Shown in pieces: positions 52,237 through 61,588 of a stretch of DNA of 64,000 nucleotides. The first letter of the stretch is position 1. Every line of letters starts with the position of its first letter. Both the position numbers and the translations under genes were made by a program. Origin of the DNA: Vibrio inusitatus (lineage in GTDB: Bacteria > Pseudomonadota > Gammaproteobacteria > Enterobacterales > Vibrionaceae); the NCBI GenBank assembly GCA_024346935.1, contig AP024879.1, positions 1,426,001-1,490,000 of the forward strand. The letters are read 5' to 3'. Below the pieces are notes generated by a model. The model saw only the letters and a list, made by a program, of their open reading frames with translations. It did no database searches and was not told where the DNA came from.

Positions 52237-53305
52237 TTATCCTCCGGCCTGTTTGTGGATGAAATAAGTGACAGTTTTCTTCTAGAATATCAAAGCTTAC
52301 AATGTCGCCTATATTAATATCTAACCCAAGCGTTGTATTAATACAAAAATCTTTATTTTGTCCAACATCTAAAGTAAGTACCTGATAAGCTCCCATATCT
52401 TCAATGTATTTAAGTGTACCTTTAATTTTTCCTTCAGAATCAACTTTGATGTCTTCTGGTCTAACACCCAATACCGCATTATCGATATTCGCTCTTCCTA
52501 GAATTTTATTTCCAGCACTGTCAAAGTAACTATCATTTACTTTATTGACGGGAAATAGGTTCATTGCTGGTGATCCAATAAAGTCAGCGACAAAGGTCGA
52601 AGCTGGTTTTTGATAGATATTCTTTGGCGTATCGAATTGTTCAACTTTTCCTTTGTTTAGAATTAAGATCTTGTCAGCGAGTGTCATGGCCTCTACTTGA
52701 TCATGGGTGACAAAAATAGAGGTAGCACCAAGCCGCTTGTGCAGCATTGTCAATTCCATTCGCATTTCTTGACGAAGCTTTGCGTCTAGATTCGATAGTG
52801 GCTCATCAAACAACATGACTTTTGGTTCTCGGACAATTGCACGACCTATTGCTACTCGCTGTCGCTGACCTCCTGAAAGTTCAGAGGGAAGTCGGTCTAA
52901 GTAGTCGGTCAAAGATACAATTTTGGCTACTGCTTCAACACGCTGTTTAATCTCGGTTTTCGGTATGCGACGAATTTTCAACGAATAGGCAATATTGTTG
53001 AACACGGTCATGTGTGGGTAGAGTGCATAGTTTTGAAATACCATGGCACAACCGCGATCTTTGGGCTCTAGTTGGGTAACATCGGTTTCGCCGATAAATA
53101 TCTCGCCAGACGTGACTTCTTCAAGTCCGGCTATCATATTCATGGTTGTTGATTTACCGCATCCAGAAGGACCTAAAATGACATTAAATTCACCTGACTC
53201 GAATGTAATATTTAGATCATCAATAACATCACTGCTATCGTAACTTTTGCTGATATTTTTTAGAATGATGTTTTCACCATTATGGTGATTTAGTTCTATT
53301 GACAT
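52229..53305 (-). CDS. ABC importer ATPase, UgpC/MalK type
   Basis: A 358-residue ATPase: Walker A GPSGCGKST near 44, Q-loop VFQNYALYPHMT, signature LSGGQRQR, Walker B VMLFDEPLSNLD, H-loop VTHD, then the C-terminal OB-fold regulatory domain of MalK/UgpC importers (VLGVRPEDIKV). It powers uptake through the two permeases encoded next to it. Two bases separate it from the upstream permease. Such ATPases may be shared among sugar importers. Confidence 0.92.
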   Translation of the reverse strand: MSIELNHHNGENIILKNISKSYDSSDVIDDLNITFESGEFNVILGPSGCGKSTTMNMIAGLEEVTSGEIFIGETDVTQLEPKDRGCAMVFQNYALYPHMTVFNNIAYSLKIRRIPKTEIKQRVEAVAKIVSLTDYLDRLPSELSGGQRQRVAIGRAIVREPKVMLFDEPLSNLDAKLRQEMRMELTMLHKRLGATSIFVTHDQVEAMTLADKILILNKGKVEQFDTPKNIYQKPASTFVADFIGSPAMNLFPVNKVNDSYFDSAGNKILGRANIDNAVLGVRPEDIKVDSEGKIKGTLKYIEDMGAYQVLTLDVGQNKDFCINTTLGLDINIGDIVSFDILEENCHLFHPQTGRRISA

Positions 53306-53306
53306 T

Positions 53307-54224
53307 TTATTTTTCCGAAAGAGTTAAACCTTGGACAATATACTTCTGCATTATGGCAATTAACAAAACAGGAATTATATTAACCAAAACTGCACCTGAC
53401 ATAACCATAGGGTAATTAGGTATCGCACCATCAGTGACGATAGTCATATTAACTAAACCTATTAAAGATGTTTGCATTTCAGGTTTTGAGCTAACGATTA
53501 ATGGCCATAAATATTGATTCCAACCTCCCATGAACATCAATACATAAAGAGAGATGACGGTAGATTTTGACAATGGCAAAAGAATGTCATACATAAATCG
53601 CAATGGCCCAGCACCATCCATTGTTGCGGCATCAACTAATGATTTGGGAACTGTTTTGAAAAACTGTCTGAATAAAAAAGTTCCCGTTCCAGACGCTAAT
53701 ATAGGTGCCGCCATCCCTAAATAAGAATCTAGTAAACTCCACTCTAGGTATACTTCTTTTCCAAACGCAAAGCTTATTAAACTATTAATTCCAAGTAGTC
53801 CCATTAAATAGTTAAATGGCGACAATACATTTGAGGCAATTTCATAGCTCGCGACCACTCTTAAATCCATCGGCACCATAGTGGAAAGAAGAATAAAGAA
53901 GAACAACAATGTTCCATAACGAATTCTAAAATAAACAATGACAAATGCTGATAAAAAAGCAAAAAAGGTTTTTCCTGTCGCAGACAGTGTTGCCACTATA
54001 ATGCTGTTTAGTAACTGTTTAAGTAAGATAGTTTCACTAATTACCATCTTAATATTCGATATAAAATGTCCACCGGGAACATAACTTATGCCGTTACGAA
54101 TAAAATCATCATATGATTGTGTTGCGGTAACAACCATTAAATAGATAGGGACTAAAATAAATACTAACCCGATACCAATAATAGCTACCGCTACACGGTC
54201 TAATTTTTTGTTATTTTCAATCAT
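53307..54224 (-). CDS. ABC importer permease, UgpE type
   Basis: A 305-residue permease with six helices and the EAA loop (VPKSLVDAATMDGAGPLRFMYDILLPLSK) that docks to the ATPase. Similar to the second permease of glycerol-phosphate and sugar importers. Two bases downstream of the first permease. A+T-rich like its neighbours 51-55 kb. Confidence 0.9.
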   Translation of the reverse strand: MIENNKKLDRVAVAIIGIGLVFILVPIYLMVVTATQSYDDFIRNGISYVPGGHFISNIKMVISETILLKQLLNSIIVATLSATGKTFFAFLSAFVIVYFRIRYGTLLFFFILLSTMVPMDLRVVASYEIASNVLSPFNYLMGLLGINSLISFAFGKEVYLEWSLLDSYLGMAAPILASGTGTFLFRQFFKTVPKSLVDAATMDGAGPLRFMYDILLPLSKSTVISLYVLMFMGGWNQYLWPLIVSSKPEMQTSLIGLVNMTIVTDGAIPNYPMVMSGAVLVNIIPVLLIAIMQKYIVQGLTLSEK

Positions 54225-54226
54225 AG

Positions 54227-55108
54227 CTATCTAGCGTACTTCACTTTCTTTTCAAGAAATAAGAACTGACAGAATGCAACCAACAAAACAAATACAGTTA
54301 GAATAACGGTTTGTGTTGATGCTCCAGATAAATCAAGCCCTAAAAAGCCATCTTCATATATTTTATAAACCAAGAACTTAGTTGATCCTCCTGGTCCCCC
54401 TTGAGTCATACTGGCCACAAGCGCAAAGGCAGATACCACTGAATCTGTTACTTCAAGTACAAAGCTTAGAAATAATTGTGGCGTTAATAGTGGAATATAA
54501 ATATCCCAGATTCTCCTAAGTCCCGATGCTCCATCTATCGCAGCAGCTTGATTCAAGCTATGTGGAATAGCATTTAATCCGCCTAAGAAGATAATGAAAT
54601 TAAATGGAATTCCTCCCCATACATGGGCAATCACTATGGTCCAAAAAGCATCATTACCATTGAGGCCAGGGTTCCATAGGTTAGGCTCAATGCTATTTAC
54701 AAAAGAGAACACGCCAACAAATGGGTTGAAAATAAAAGCAAATACGACACCTATTGAAGCACCCGCAACAGCCTTAGGCCAAACGAGTAAGTTCCTCGCA
54801 ATACCAGACATACGAACCTGTCGATGCACCGCCAGTGCTAATATCAAGGGTACGATTACTGATAGTGTTGATCCAAAGAACATGAACTTCATCGTTAGCA
54901 TTAAACTGCGATAAAATTCAGCGTCTGTTAGGGTAATAATATAGTTTTCAATACCTACCCATTTAGAAGGACCACCAAATGGATGTTGTAAAGTTGTCGA
55001 CCATTCGATGGACTTCATTATTGGTAGATAGAAAAACAACGCTAGGACGATAACCTGAGGACCAGCGAGAAACATCGCTAGCCACTTTTTGTTATAAACA
55101 GAAGTCAT
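54227..55108 (-). CDS. ABC importer permease, UgpA type
   Basis: A 293-residue permease with six helices and EAA loop (IPHSLNQAAAIDGASGLRRIWDIYIPLLTP). Pairs with the 53307 permease to form the channel. Separated from the binding-protein gene by 39 bases, so probably the same transcript. Confidence 0.9.
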   Translation of the reverse strand: MTSVYNKKWLAMFLAGPQVIVLALFFYLPIMKSIEWSTTLQHPFGGPSKWVGIENYIITLTDAEFYRSLMLTMKFMFFGSTLSVIVPLILALAVHRQVRMSGIARNLLVWPKAVAGASIGVVFAFIFNPFVGVFSFVNSIEPNLWNPGLNGNDAFWTIVIAHVWGGIPFNFIIFLGGLNAIPHSLNQAAAIDGASGLRRIWDIYIPLLTPQLFLSFVLEVTDSVVSAFALVASMTQGGPGGSTKFLVYKIYEDGFLGLDLSGASTQTVILTVFVLLVAFCQFLFLEKKVKYAR

Positions 55109-55147
55109 GCAGTCTTATGTAGGGGCGAACATGTCGCCCTCTCTCCC

Positions 55148-56446
55148 TTATAACAGATACGTTCTTTCAAAGCGTCGCAGTAGCAGGTCACCGCGAACTT
55201 TTGTATTGTCCAACGCTTGTTGCATTGAGATTTGGTCAGCAAACGCTTTCTGAGTTTCTTCCTCGAAAATGCTACGGAATTGGCTGTAGAACCCAAGACG
55301 AATGCCCTTCGATGCGGCGTTATTCTCTTGAGCCAGTGACTCAAAGCCAGGTGCAATAGAACCAAACTCAGCTTTGTCTAGGACACCAGCTTGCTTAATG
55401 AATTCGTAACCATCACTCGTTACAGGTAGGTAGCCTGTCATGGAAGTGAATGTCAGTTGTTGCTCTGGTTGACGAAGGAAGTTTAAAAACTCAATAGCAG
55501 CCTTATCTTTCTTAGCGTCATGTCCTTTTAGCAACCAAACTGAACCGCCACCGACGAAAGTATTGTGGCGTTTGTGGCCCTCATACATTGGCGCTAGAGA
55601 TAGCTCAAGATCATCCCCTAACGTCGACTTTGATGCACCGTAAGCTGATAGCGAGCTTTCCATCAAAGCACATTCACCAGAAGCCATTGCTGCTGTCTGG
55701 TTACCTGAAACCGTCTCTGCTGTTAGTTTAAGCAAGCCCTGCTGGTTCCACTCTTTAAGGTTGTTCAAGTGCTTAGCTATCAAACCTTGATTGACCATGT
55801 ATTCGCCATCTAAGCCTTCAAAACCGTTAGCATTACTGGCAATTTCGACACCATGGCGCGCAGCAACCTGTTCAAGAATTCGCCATGAACCGCCATCAGT
55901 AACCATAGGGCACTGATGACCATTGTCCTTAAGCTTTTGCAGAACAGGAAGTATGGTTTCATAGGTTGTTGGAACTTCCTTTATACCAATGTCCGCAAGC
56001 GCCTTTTTGTTAGCGTACATAACTAGGGTTGAGCTGTTCCATGGCTGGGACATCATTTTCCCTTCCGAAGATTCGTAATACCCTCTAGCTCCACTGATAT
56101 ATGAAGCCCAATCGGCATCAGAAATGGTTTCTTCAACAGGATTGAAGATTCCTGACATCATGACATCAGTAGTACCAACATCGTTGAACTGCATCAGGAC
56201 TGGGTGTGTTTTTGATCGCACAGACGCTACGGCTTTTTGCATCGCCGTTTGGTAATCTCCTTGGAAAATACAGTCTATCTGGGCGGTGCTTGATTGTTCA
56301 TTAAATGTCGAGCACAAATGTTCTACGGCTTCAGAGTTTTTTCCACCTAAAGCATGCCAAAATTCAATTTCCGTTTTATCTGATGCCTGTACCGCTGTTG
56401 AGCATGCTAATAGCACCAAACTGGATAACGTCGTTTTTGTAACCAT
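55148..56446 (-). CDS. UgpB-like periplasmic binding protein
   Basis: A 432-residue extracellular binding protein, family 1, with a signal peptide (cleavage after VQA). It resembles UgpB throughout: IEFWHALGGKNSEAVEHL, VLMQFNDVGTTDVMMSG, MSQPWNSSTLVMYANKKAL, GECALMESSLSAYGA, FVGGGSVWLLKGHDAKKDK and a QALDNTKVRGDLLLRRFE ending. E. coli UgpB binds glycerol 3-phosphate and glycerophosphodiesters. Start ATG 56446 has GAGGG five bases upstream; ATG 56464 is the alternative. Usually most expressed, it leads the operon behind a ROK-type palindrome. Confidence 0.9.
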   Translation of the reverse strand: MVTKTTLSSLVLLACSTAVQASDKTEIEFWHALGGKNSEAVEHLCSTFNEQSSTAQIDCIFQGDYQTAMQKAVASVRSKTHPVLMQFNDVGTTDVMMSGIFNPVEETISDADWASYISGARGYYESSEGKMMSQPWNSSTLVMYANKKALADIGIKEVPTTYETILPVLQKLKDNGHQCPMVTDGGSWRILEQVAARHGVEIASNANGFEGLDGEYMVNQGLIAKHLNNLKEWNQQGLLKLTAETVSGNQTAAMASGECALMESSLSAYGASKSTLGDDLELSLAPMYEGHKRHNTFVGGGSVWLLKGHDAKKDKAAIEFLNFLRQPEQQLTFTSMTGYLPVTSDGYEFIKQAGVLDKAEFGSIAPGFESLAQENNAASKGIRLGFYSQFRSIFEEETQKAFADQISMQQALDNTKVRGDLLLRRFERTYLL

Positions 56447-56495
56447 GTTTCCCTCTGATCTCATTACAATATAAAATTGCAGCTTTGCTGCTCGA

Positions 56496-56518
56496 TTAAG
56501 TTTATTTAATCAACTTAA
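56496..56518. promoter_or_regulatory. Candidate ROK-regulator operator
   Basis: Perfect arms TTAAGTT and AACTTAA separated by nine A+T bases, total 23, 50 bases upstream of the binding-protein start. A second TTAAGTTAAC half lies near 56588. A+T-rich palindromes of this size are typical for NagC/Mlc-type ROK repressors; the divergent ROK gene is adjacent. Confidence 0.55.
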
Positions 56519-56680
56519 TATTTCATAATTATTTAAGAAACATTTATTTTTTTATATTGTTCTTAAGGCATTGAAAATGAATAACTTTTTAAGTTAACAA
56601 AATCAATTTAAGTGTGTGGGTTTGACTGGGATAGGGGTTTGAAGCAATATAATGGGATATTAAATGATGATATAGCGACC

Positions 56681-57778
56681 ATGGATACCAGATTAAACAC
56701 GAACCATAAGAAGCTGATTTCCTTTGTGAAAAAGCACAAATCTCTATCTAGGGTACAGTTAAGTCAGATAACCGGACTGACCGCCAGTGCAGTGACAAAA
56801 ATTAGTAAGGAGTTGGTTGCCGATGGGTTTCTTATTGAAGGAAAGCGAATTCCAACGCCGCGCGGTCAACCGGTCGTTCCACTAGAAGCCAATCCCCGTG
56901 GTGGATACTCTATCGGTTTAGCTATGGAGTTAAACAGGGTACAGGTGGTTTTAGTCGATTTTTGTGGCCAGATTGTAACGTCGTCAAGCATTGAATGTGA
57001 TATCTCAACCCCAGACAAAGTAGCTCAAAAACTAAAGTCGCTCGCTTTCGACATGCTCAAGGACAATAAAGTACCTGCTGCTAAAGTCTATGGAGTTGGC
57101 TTGGCTCTGTCTGGCTACTTTGATCGTGAAACAGGTTACCTCTATCCACCTGAGATAATTAAACAATGGCGTGATACAGATCTTGAAAAGCTCTTCTTAG
57201 AGACGGTTGGCATACCCGCTTATATCGATAATCTTGCCAATGCTGGTGCCATTGGAGAGCAATACGCGGGTCATTGGGGAGAATACGATAACGTTTTTTA
57301 TCTTCATTTGGGATATGGTGTTGGGGCGGCGAACATCCTTAATGGTGGATTATACCGAGGCAATGTTAATAACGCTGGTGAAATTGGCGCCTTTTTTCCA
57401 CATGGACAACCGAGACCTTCTGCGCTTGATTTGGTTAATAAACTAAAAGAAGCAGATATAGACTGTCACTCATTTTCAGCGTTGGATGAAGAACGTATTA
57501 TCAACCATCCTGTGACTAAACAGTGGGCGAAACATGCAGCCTCGCAGCTTAGAAAAGTTATCGAGCCTGTCATATGGTTGCTGGCTCCCGATGCTATCGT
57601 TATTGGTGGATTGATTCCCAAAAAAATTGCACAGCACATCACAGATGAATTAGATGTGGAAAAGATAATTGCAATAAAGCCTAATTATTCGAAACCTAAG
57701 ATATTAGCTGCAGATAATGGTTTGCTGTCAGCAAGCTTGGGGGCTGCAACTCTTCCGTTCTTTAAAGCATTTTCTTGA
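56681..57778 (+). CDS. ROK-family transcriptional repressor
   Basis: A 365-residue NagC/XylR-type regulator. An N-terminal winged HTH (SLSRVQLSQITGLTASAVTKISKELVADGFL) is followed by a sugar-kinase-like domain with YGVGLALSGYFDRETG, a cofactor-like loop HLGYGVGAANILNGGLYRG and the AIVIGG end. The zinc cysteine cluster of classical NagC (CxCGxxGC) is missing, and ATP-site residues look lost, as expected for repressors. Start ATG 56681 is uncertain; GTG 56612 would add 23 residues. Divergent from the Ugp-like operon, its likely target. Confidence 0.86.
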   Translation: MDTRLNTNHKKLISFVKKHKSLSRVQLSQITGLTASAVTKISKELVADGFLIEGKRIPTPRGQPVVPLEANPRGGYSIGLAMELNRVQVVLVDFCGQIVTSSSIECDISTPDKVAQKLKSLAFDMLKDNKVPAAKVYGVGLALSGYFDRETGYLYPPEIIKQWRDTDLEKLFLETVGIPAYIDNLANAGAIGEQYAGHWGEYDNVFYLHLGYGVGAANILNGGLYRGNVNNAGEIGAFFPHGQPRPSALDLVNKLKEADIDCHSFSALDEERIINHPVTKQWAKHAASQLRKVIEPVIWLLAPDAIVIGGLIPKKIAQHITDELDVEKIIAIKPNYSKPKILAADNGLLSASLGAATLPFFKAFS

Positions 57779-57998
57779 TTAACAATCACGTCGAAATAGT
57801 CTCTTAGACGCAACGAATTTTACAATGAACATCACTGCTAGATGCGCTGACTCGGCTAACTTTTAGTATGGAAAACACGTGCCACCGAAGTGAGAATTGA
57901 ATGTGTGTTAACGAGTTTTGGATAGGGCTAAGCCACAAAATCGGCATTGATCTTATGAACGCTAAAAGTATTGCATATTGGAATAGAATTTGAATAAA

Positions 57999-58032
57999 AA
58001 TGCCAAATCACCCAGTGTGGCGATTTGGCATT
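57999..58032. terminator. Terminator for the GH3 gene
   Basis: Arms AATGCCAAATC and GATTTGGCATT are perfect over 11 bases; on the minus strand TTTTTATTC follows. It also faces the ROK gene. The 269-base gap 57779-58047 shows nothing else. Confidence 0.82.
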
Positions 58033-58047
58033 AGTCAATCGATAGAC

Positions 58048-60249
58048 TTAAGCCACAACGTTGAATTTGGCAGTGTGCAAATCGCAGTCTTTGGAACTCG
58101 CTCCTACCATGAGTTCAAAATCACCGGGCTCTACAACTCGTTCTAGTGCGGAGTTGATTAGGGCTAGGTCATCAAATGCAATTGTCATGTTAACCACTTT
58201 GCTTTCGCCGGCTTTAAGGGTAATACGCTCAAATGCTCGTAAGCTCTTGATTTCAGTGGTTACGGAACTGAATAGGTCATTGAAATATGCCTGAACAATT
58301 TCCACTCCATCTTGCTCGCCCACATTGGTCACTCTTATGCTGAATTTAAGATCCTCACCAGCAGATAGAGTAGGGTTTTCGACCTGTAGTTCAGAGTATG
58401 CATATTGGGTGTATGACAGCCCTTCACCAAATGCGAATAACGGCGTTTCAGGCATGTCGATATAGCGTTCTTGATTATCTAGATCCGCTTCCAATTGGGC
58501 ATGCCACCCTGAGTATTTATTATAATAAACAGGCACCTGGCCTACATGATGAGGGAACGATATTGTGAGTTTTCCGCTTGGATTGAAGTGCCCAAATAGA
58601 AGTTCTGCTAGCGCTTGGCCACCTTTACAGCCTGGATTGAATGCAGAGACAACAGCGTTACATTGTTCAATCATCTTAGGAATAGTCAGTGGTTTTGATG
58701 CGACTAGAATGCCCACTACAGGGGTTCCAGTTTGACTCACCGCTTCAATTAATTCATTTTGATAGCCACTTAAATCGAGATTTGCGCGATCATGAAACTC
58801 ACCATTTTGTTTTAGCGTATCGCCAACACAAGCAATCACCACGTCAGCCGATTGTGCCGCGTCACGCGCCTTCTCTAGCTCTTCAAATTCGTTATCTAGG
58901 CAGTCTGCCCCCTTGATATATTCCACTTCAAATCCTTGCTCCTGTCCCATTTGTTGTAAGGCAGCTAGAGGGGTGATGGTGTGGCCTCGGTGGTAGTTTT
59001 CGTGAGTGGCTTCTGCTTGCATAGAGCCAAATGACCAATCACCTAATTGAGCGATAATGTCGTTGGCATTAGGTCCAACAACGAGCACTTTTTTGAGTTG
59101 GTTTGCTGAAAGCGGCAATACATTTTCATTTTTCAAAAGCACTAAGCTTTTACGGCTAGCTTCAAGGGATATCTCCCATGACTCATCACTGCCTAGGAGT
59201 GCTTTTCGCTCTAAAGAGGTGTAGCGGTTTTCGTCAAACAAGCCTAGCTTAAATTTGGCCTCTAGAATTCGTCGCACAGAATCATCGATGAGAGAAATGT
59301 CGACGAGCCCTTCTTCTACCAGTTCTATGGCTGATGGGTAGAATTCTGGTGTTGTCATCATCATATCGTTGCCACCGACTAATGCTTTGTAACTCGCTTC
59401 TTTTAGGGTAGCCGCCACGCCTTGTTTGTCATGCAACGAACCTACGTTATTCCAGTCAGTGACAATAAAACCATCCAGCCCCCATTGTTCTTTCGCTACT
59501 GTTTTTAATAACCAAGAGTTGGTGGTGCATGGTTCGCCATCAATGGACTGGTAGCCGGTCATTAACGTTGCGCATTTGGCTTGTTTGACGGCTTTTTCAA
59601 ATGGAGGCAGGAACAATGAAAGCAGTTTTCTTCTTGAAGTATCGGCTTCATACGAATCACGTCCTCCTAGAGTCTCTCCATAACCGACATAATGCTTGGC
59701 GCACGCTAAGATAGAGTGTTGGCTAGTAAAATCGTTACCTTGATAACCGACGATGGTAGATGCCGCAAGTTCACCGATTAACCATGGGTCTTCACCATAG
59801 GTCTCATCAACACGGCCCCAACGAGGATCTCTAGCAACGCAGAGTACAGGAGAGAATGTCCAGTGCTGGCCAGAAGCGCGAGTTTCAAATGCGGTTACTT
59901 GGGCCATTCTTTCCATTAAACTCTTGTCCCAAGAGCAAGAAGCACTCAACTGAGTAGGAAATACGGTCGCATCGTCTTCAAAGCAATGACCGTGTATGGC
60001 ATCAATACCGAAGATCAGCGGAATACCGAGGCGTGTGTTAGCGGCGCGGTCTTGAAGTTGCTGTGGTTGCTCTCCCGTGCAGTGCAGGTAACTGCCCACA
60101 TTCATTGCTTCTAGGTTATCCACATGAATTTGGTCATGTGCAGGAAGTTGTAGCATTTGGCCCACTTTTTCTTCAAGCGTCATGCGAGAGAGAAGATCAT
60201 CTAGGCGTTCTTTAACATTAAGTTTTGGGTTCTGGTAAGGGTGAGTCAT
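58048..60249 (-). CDS. Glycoside hydrolase family 3 beta-glucosidase (BglX-like), cytosolic
   Basis: A 733-residue GH3 enzyme. The TIM barrel (1-300) carries the KHYVGYGE loop near 185 and nucleophile Asp near 265 in DGFIVTDWNNVGS. An alpha/beta sandwich (370-580) follows, and a C-terminal fibronectin III-like domain closes it (VRVTNVGEQDGVEIVQAYF). It hydrolyses beta-glucosides or related oligosaccharides from the non-reducing end. There is no signal peptide, unlike periplasmic BglX, so substrates must be imported first, perhaps by the adjacent ABC system. Divergent from an AraC regulator. Confidence 0.9.
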   Translation of the reverse strand: MTHPYQNPKLNVKERLDDLLSRMTLEEKVGQMLQLPAHDQIHVDNLEAMNVGSYLHCTGEQPQQLQDRAANTRLGIPLIFGIDAIHGHCFEDDATVFPTQLSASCSWDKSLMERMAQVTAFETRASGQHWTFSPVLCVARDPRWGRVDETYGEDPWLIGELAASTIVGYQGNDFTSQHSILACAKHYVGYGETLGGRDSYEADTSRRKLLSLFLPPFEKAVKQAKCATLMTGYQSIDGEPCTTNSWLLKTVAKEQWGLDGFIVTDWNNVGSLHDKQGVAATLKEASYKALVGGNDMMMTTPEFYPSAIELVEEGLVDISLIDDSVRRILEAKFKLGLFDENRYTSLERKALLGSDESWEISLEASRKSLVLLKNENVLPLSANQLKKVLVVGPNANDIIAQLGDWSFGSMQAEATHENYHRGHTITPLAALQQMGQEQGFEVEYIKGADCLDNEFEELEKARDAAQSADVVIACVGDTLKQNGEFHDRANLDLSGYQNELIEAVSQTGTPVVGILVASKPLTIPKMIEQCNAVVSAFNPGCKGGQALAELLFGHFNPSGKLTISFPHHVGQVPVYYNKYSGWHAQLEADLDNQERYIDMPETPLFAFGEGLSYTQYAYSELQVENPTLSAGEDLKFSIRVTNVGEQDGVEIVQAYFNDLFSSVTTEIKSLRAFERITLKAGESKVVNMTIAFDDLALINSALERVVEPGDFELMVGASSKDCDLHTAKFNVVA

Positions 60250-60338
60250 CTTTGGTTCTCCAGTAATTTTGATTTACCTTAAGCTCTTGATGCTCTATAA
60301 ACCTTGTAAAAAGCGACATTTACTAGCATTATTCCGAC

Positions 60339-61220
60339 ATGATAACGACATATAGACTTAGCTCTCACCTTCTTCACCCACATATTCCGTTCTGTATTCA
60401 GCCAGCAATACACGATGGGGCGTTTCACTTACATCGACATGATTTTTCTGAGTTGATGATAGTGTTGTCAGGTCAAGCAGAGCATATTGTTGGCAATAAG
60501 CGCTCTATGATTAAAACTGGCGATGTCTTTGTCATGAATGGGTCTGTTGAGCATGGTTTTAGTAATGCCCATGAGTTGGTTATTTATAACCTGATGTTTG
60601 ATGGACAGAAGCCTTATTTTGAGACCTCAGGGATTCGCGTTTTACCGGGTTATCAAGCTTTGTTTAATATTGATCCGCTAGCTCGTGAGCAAGAATCTGA
60701 AGTACCGTATCTCAATTTGAAAGAGAGTACTTTGGCTAAAGTAGAACTGTTGCTAAAGGAAATAGAGGAGGAATACACCAGTGCTGCGCTTGGATTTGAG
60801 TCGGCATTAGTTGCCTTGCTACAGCACCTGTCAATCTTGCTAGTGCGTAATTACCCTGAACAAGCTAACCCTAAACAAAAGAATACCTTAGCTCTGGCTC
60901 GTGCCTTGTCTTATATCGAGAAGAACTATTTTGAGCCTGATCTACGTGCGACTAATATTGCGGATAATAGCTTTTTAAGCACTCGTCAATTAGAACGATT
61001 ATTTCATCAGTTCTTCCAAACCACACCTAGCCAATACTTGAGTGACCAAAGGATTTCTAGAGCTAAAGAATTATTGGTCAGTGATATCAATTTGAGTATC
61101 AACCAAATTGCTCAGAGCTGCGGCTTTAGTGACAGCAATTATTTCTCTCGCGTGTTTCGTAAGCAAATAGGAATACCCCCTAGGGATTACCGTAAGCAGG
61201 AGTTTGTAAACAATAGGTAA
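60339..61220 (+). CDS. AraC-family regulator with cupin sensor domain
   Basis: A 293-residue regulator: N-terminal cupin (FHLHRHDFSELMIVLSGQAEHIV) for a sugar ligand and C-terminal double HTH (ATNIADNSFLSTRQLERLF; SINQIAQSCGFSDSNYFSRVFRKQIG). Similar in layout to RhaS and MelR. Divergent from the GH3 gene with 89 bases between starts, so it very likely activates that gene when a beta-glucoside is present. Confidence 0.9.
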   Translation: MITTYRLSSHLLHPHIPFCIQPAIHDGAFHLHRHDFSELMIVLSGQAEHIVGNKRSMIKTGDVFVMNGSVEHGFSNAHELVIYNLMFDGQKPYFETSGIRVLPGYQALFNIDPLAREQESEVPYLNLKESTLAKVELLLKEIEEEYTSAALGFESALVALLQHLSILLVRNYPEQANPKQKNTLALARALSYIEKNYFEPDLRATNIADNSFLSTRQLERLFHQFFQTTPSQYLSDQRISRAKELLVSDINLSINQIAQSCGFSDSNYFSRVFRKQIGIPPRDYRKQEFVNNR

Positions 61221-61588
61221 GCTTGAATAGAATTAAGGTAACCTCACTATGGCACTATTTTAGTGATGCGGTATCTGTCATCGAAGACCGCGCGCTTTGG
61301 TTATTATATTGAGTTGTAATGTCATCATCCATACTGAAACTGATAGAAGAGATACATAAAGTCGTGATGGCAATTAGTTTTTTAAGCAATGGTGTGACCT
61401 CGATAATGACCTGGTAAGCGTGATGCTATAGATTCGGAAGAGTTTCATTGCGACTATCTTAGCGGATAGATCCAGATGTTACTTACCACTACGCGCCAGT
61501 TGAAAGTGTAACTTAGGTTACTTTTTGCAGATTGTTTGTTTAGGGAAAATCTATTATCGACATACTGCTTAGCTAAAACTTCTTAGAC
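61221..61588. other. Intergenic region between convergent genes, no gene seen
   Basis: A 368-base gap between convergent stops at 61220 and 61589. It contains a weak GTAAC/GTTAC hairpin followed by TTTTT near 61507-61529, possibly a terminator. I found no reading frame with a ribosome site and no RNA gene. Confidence 0.4.
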
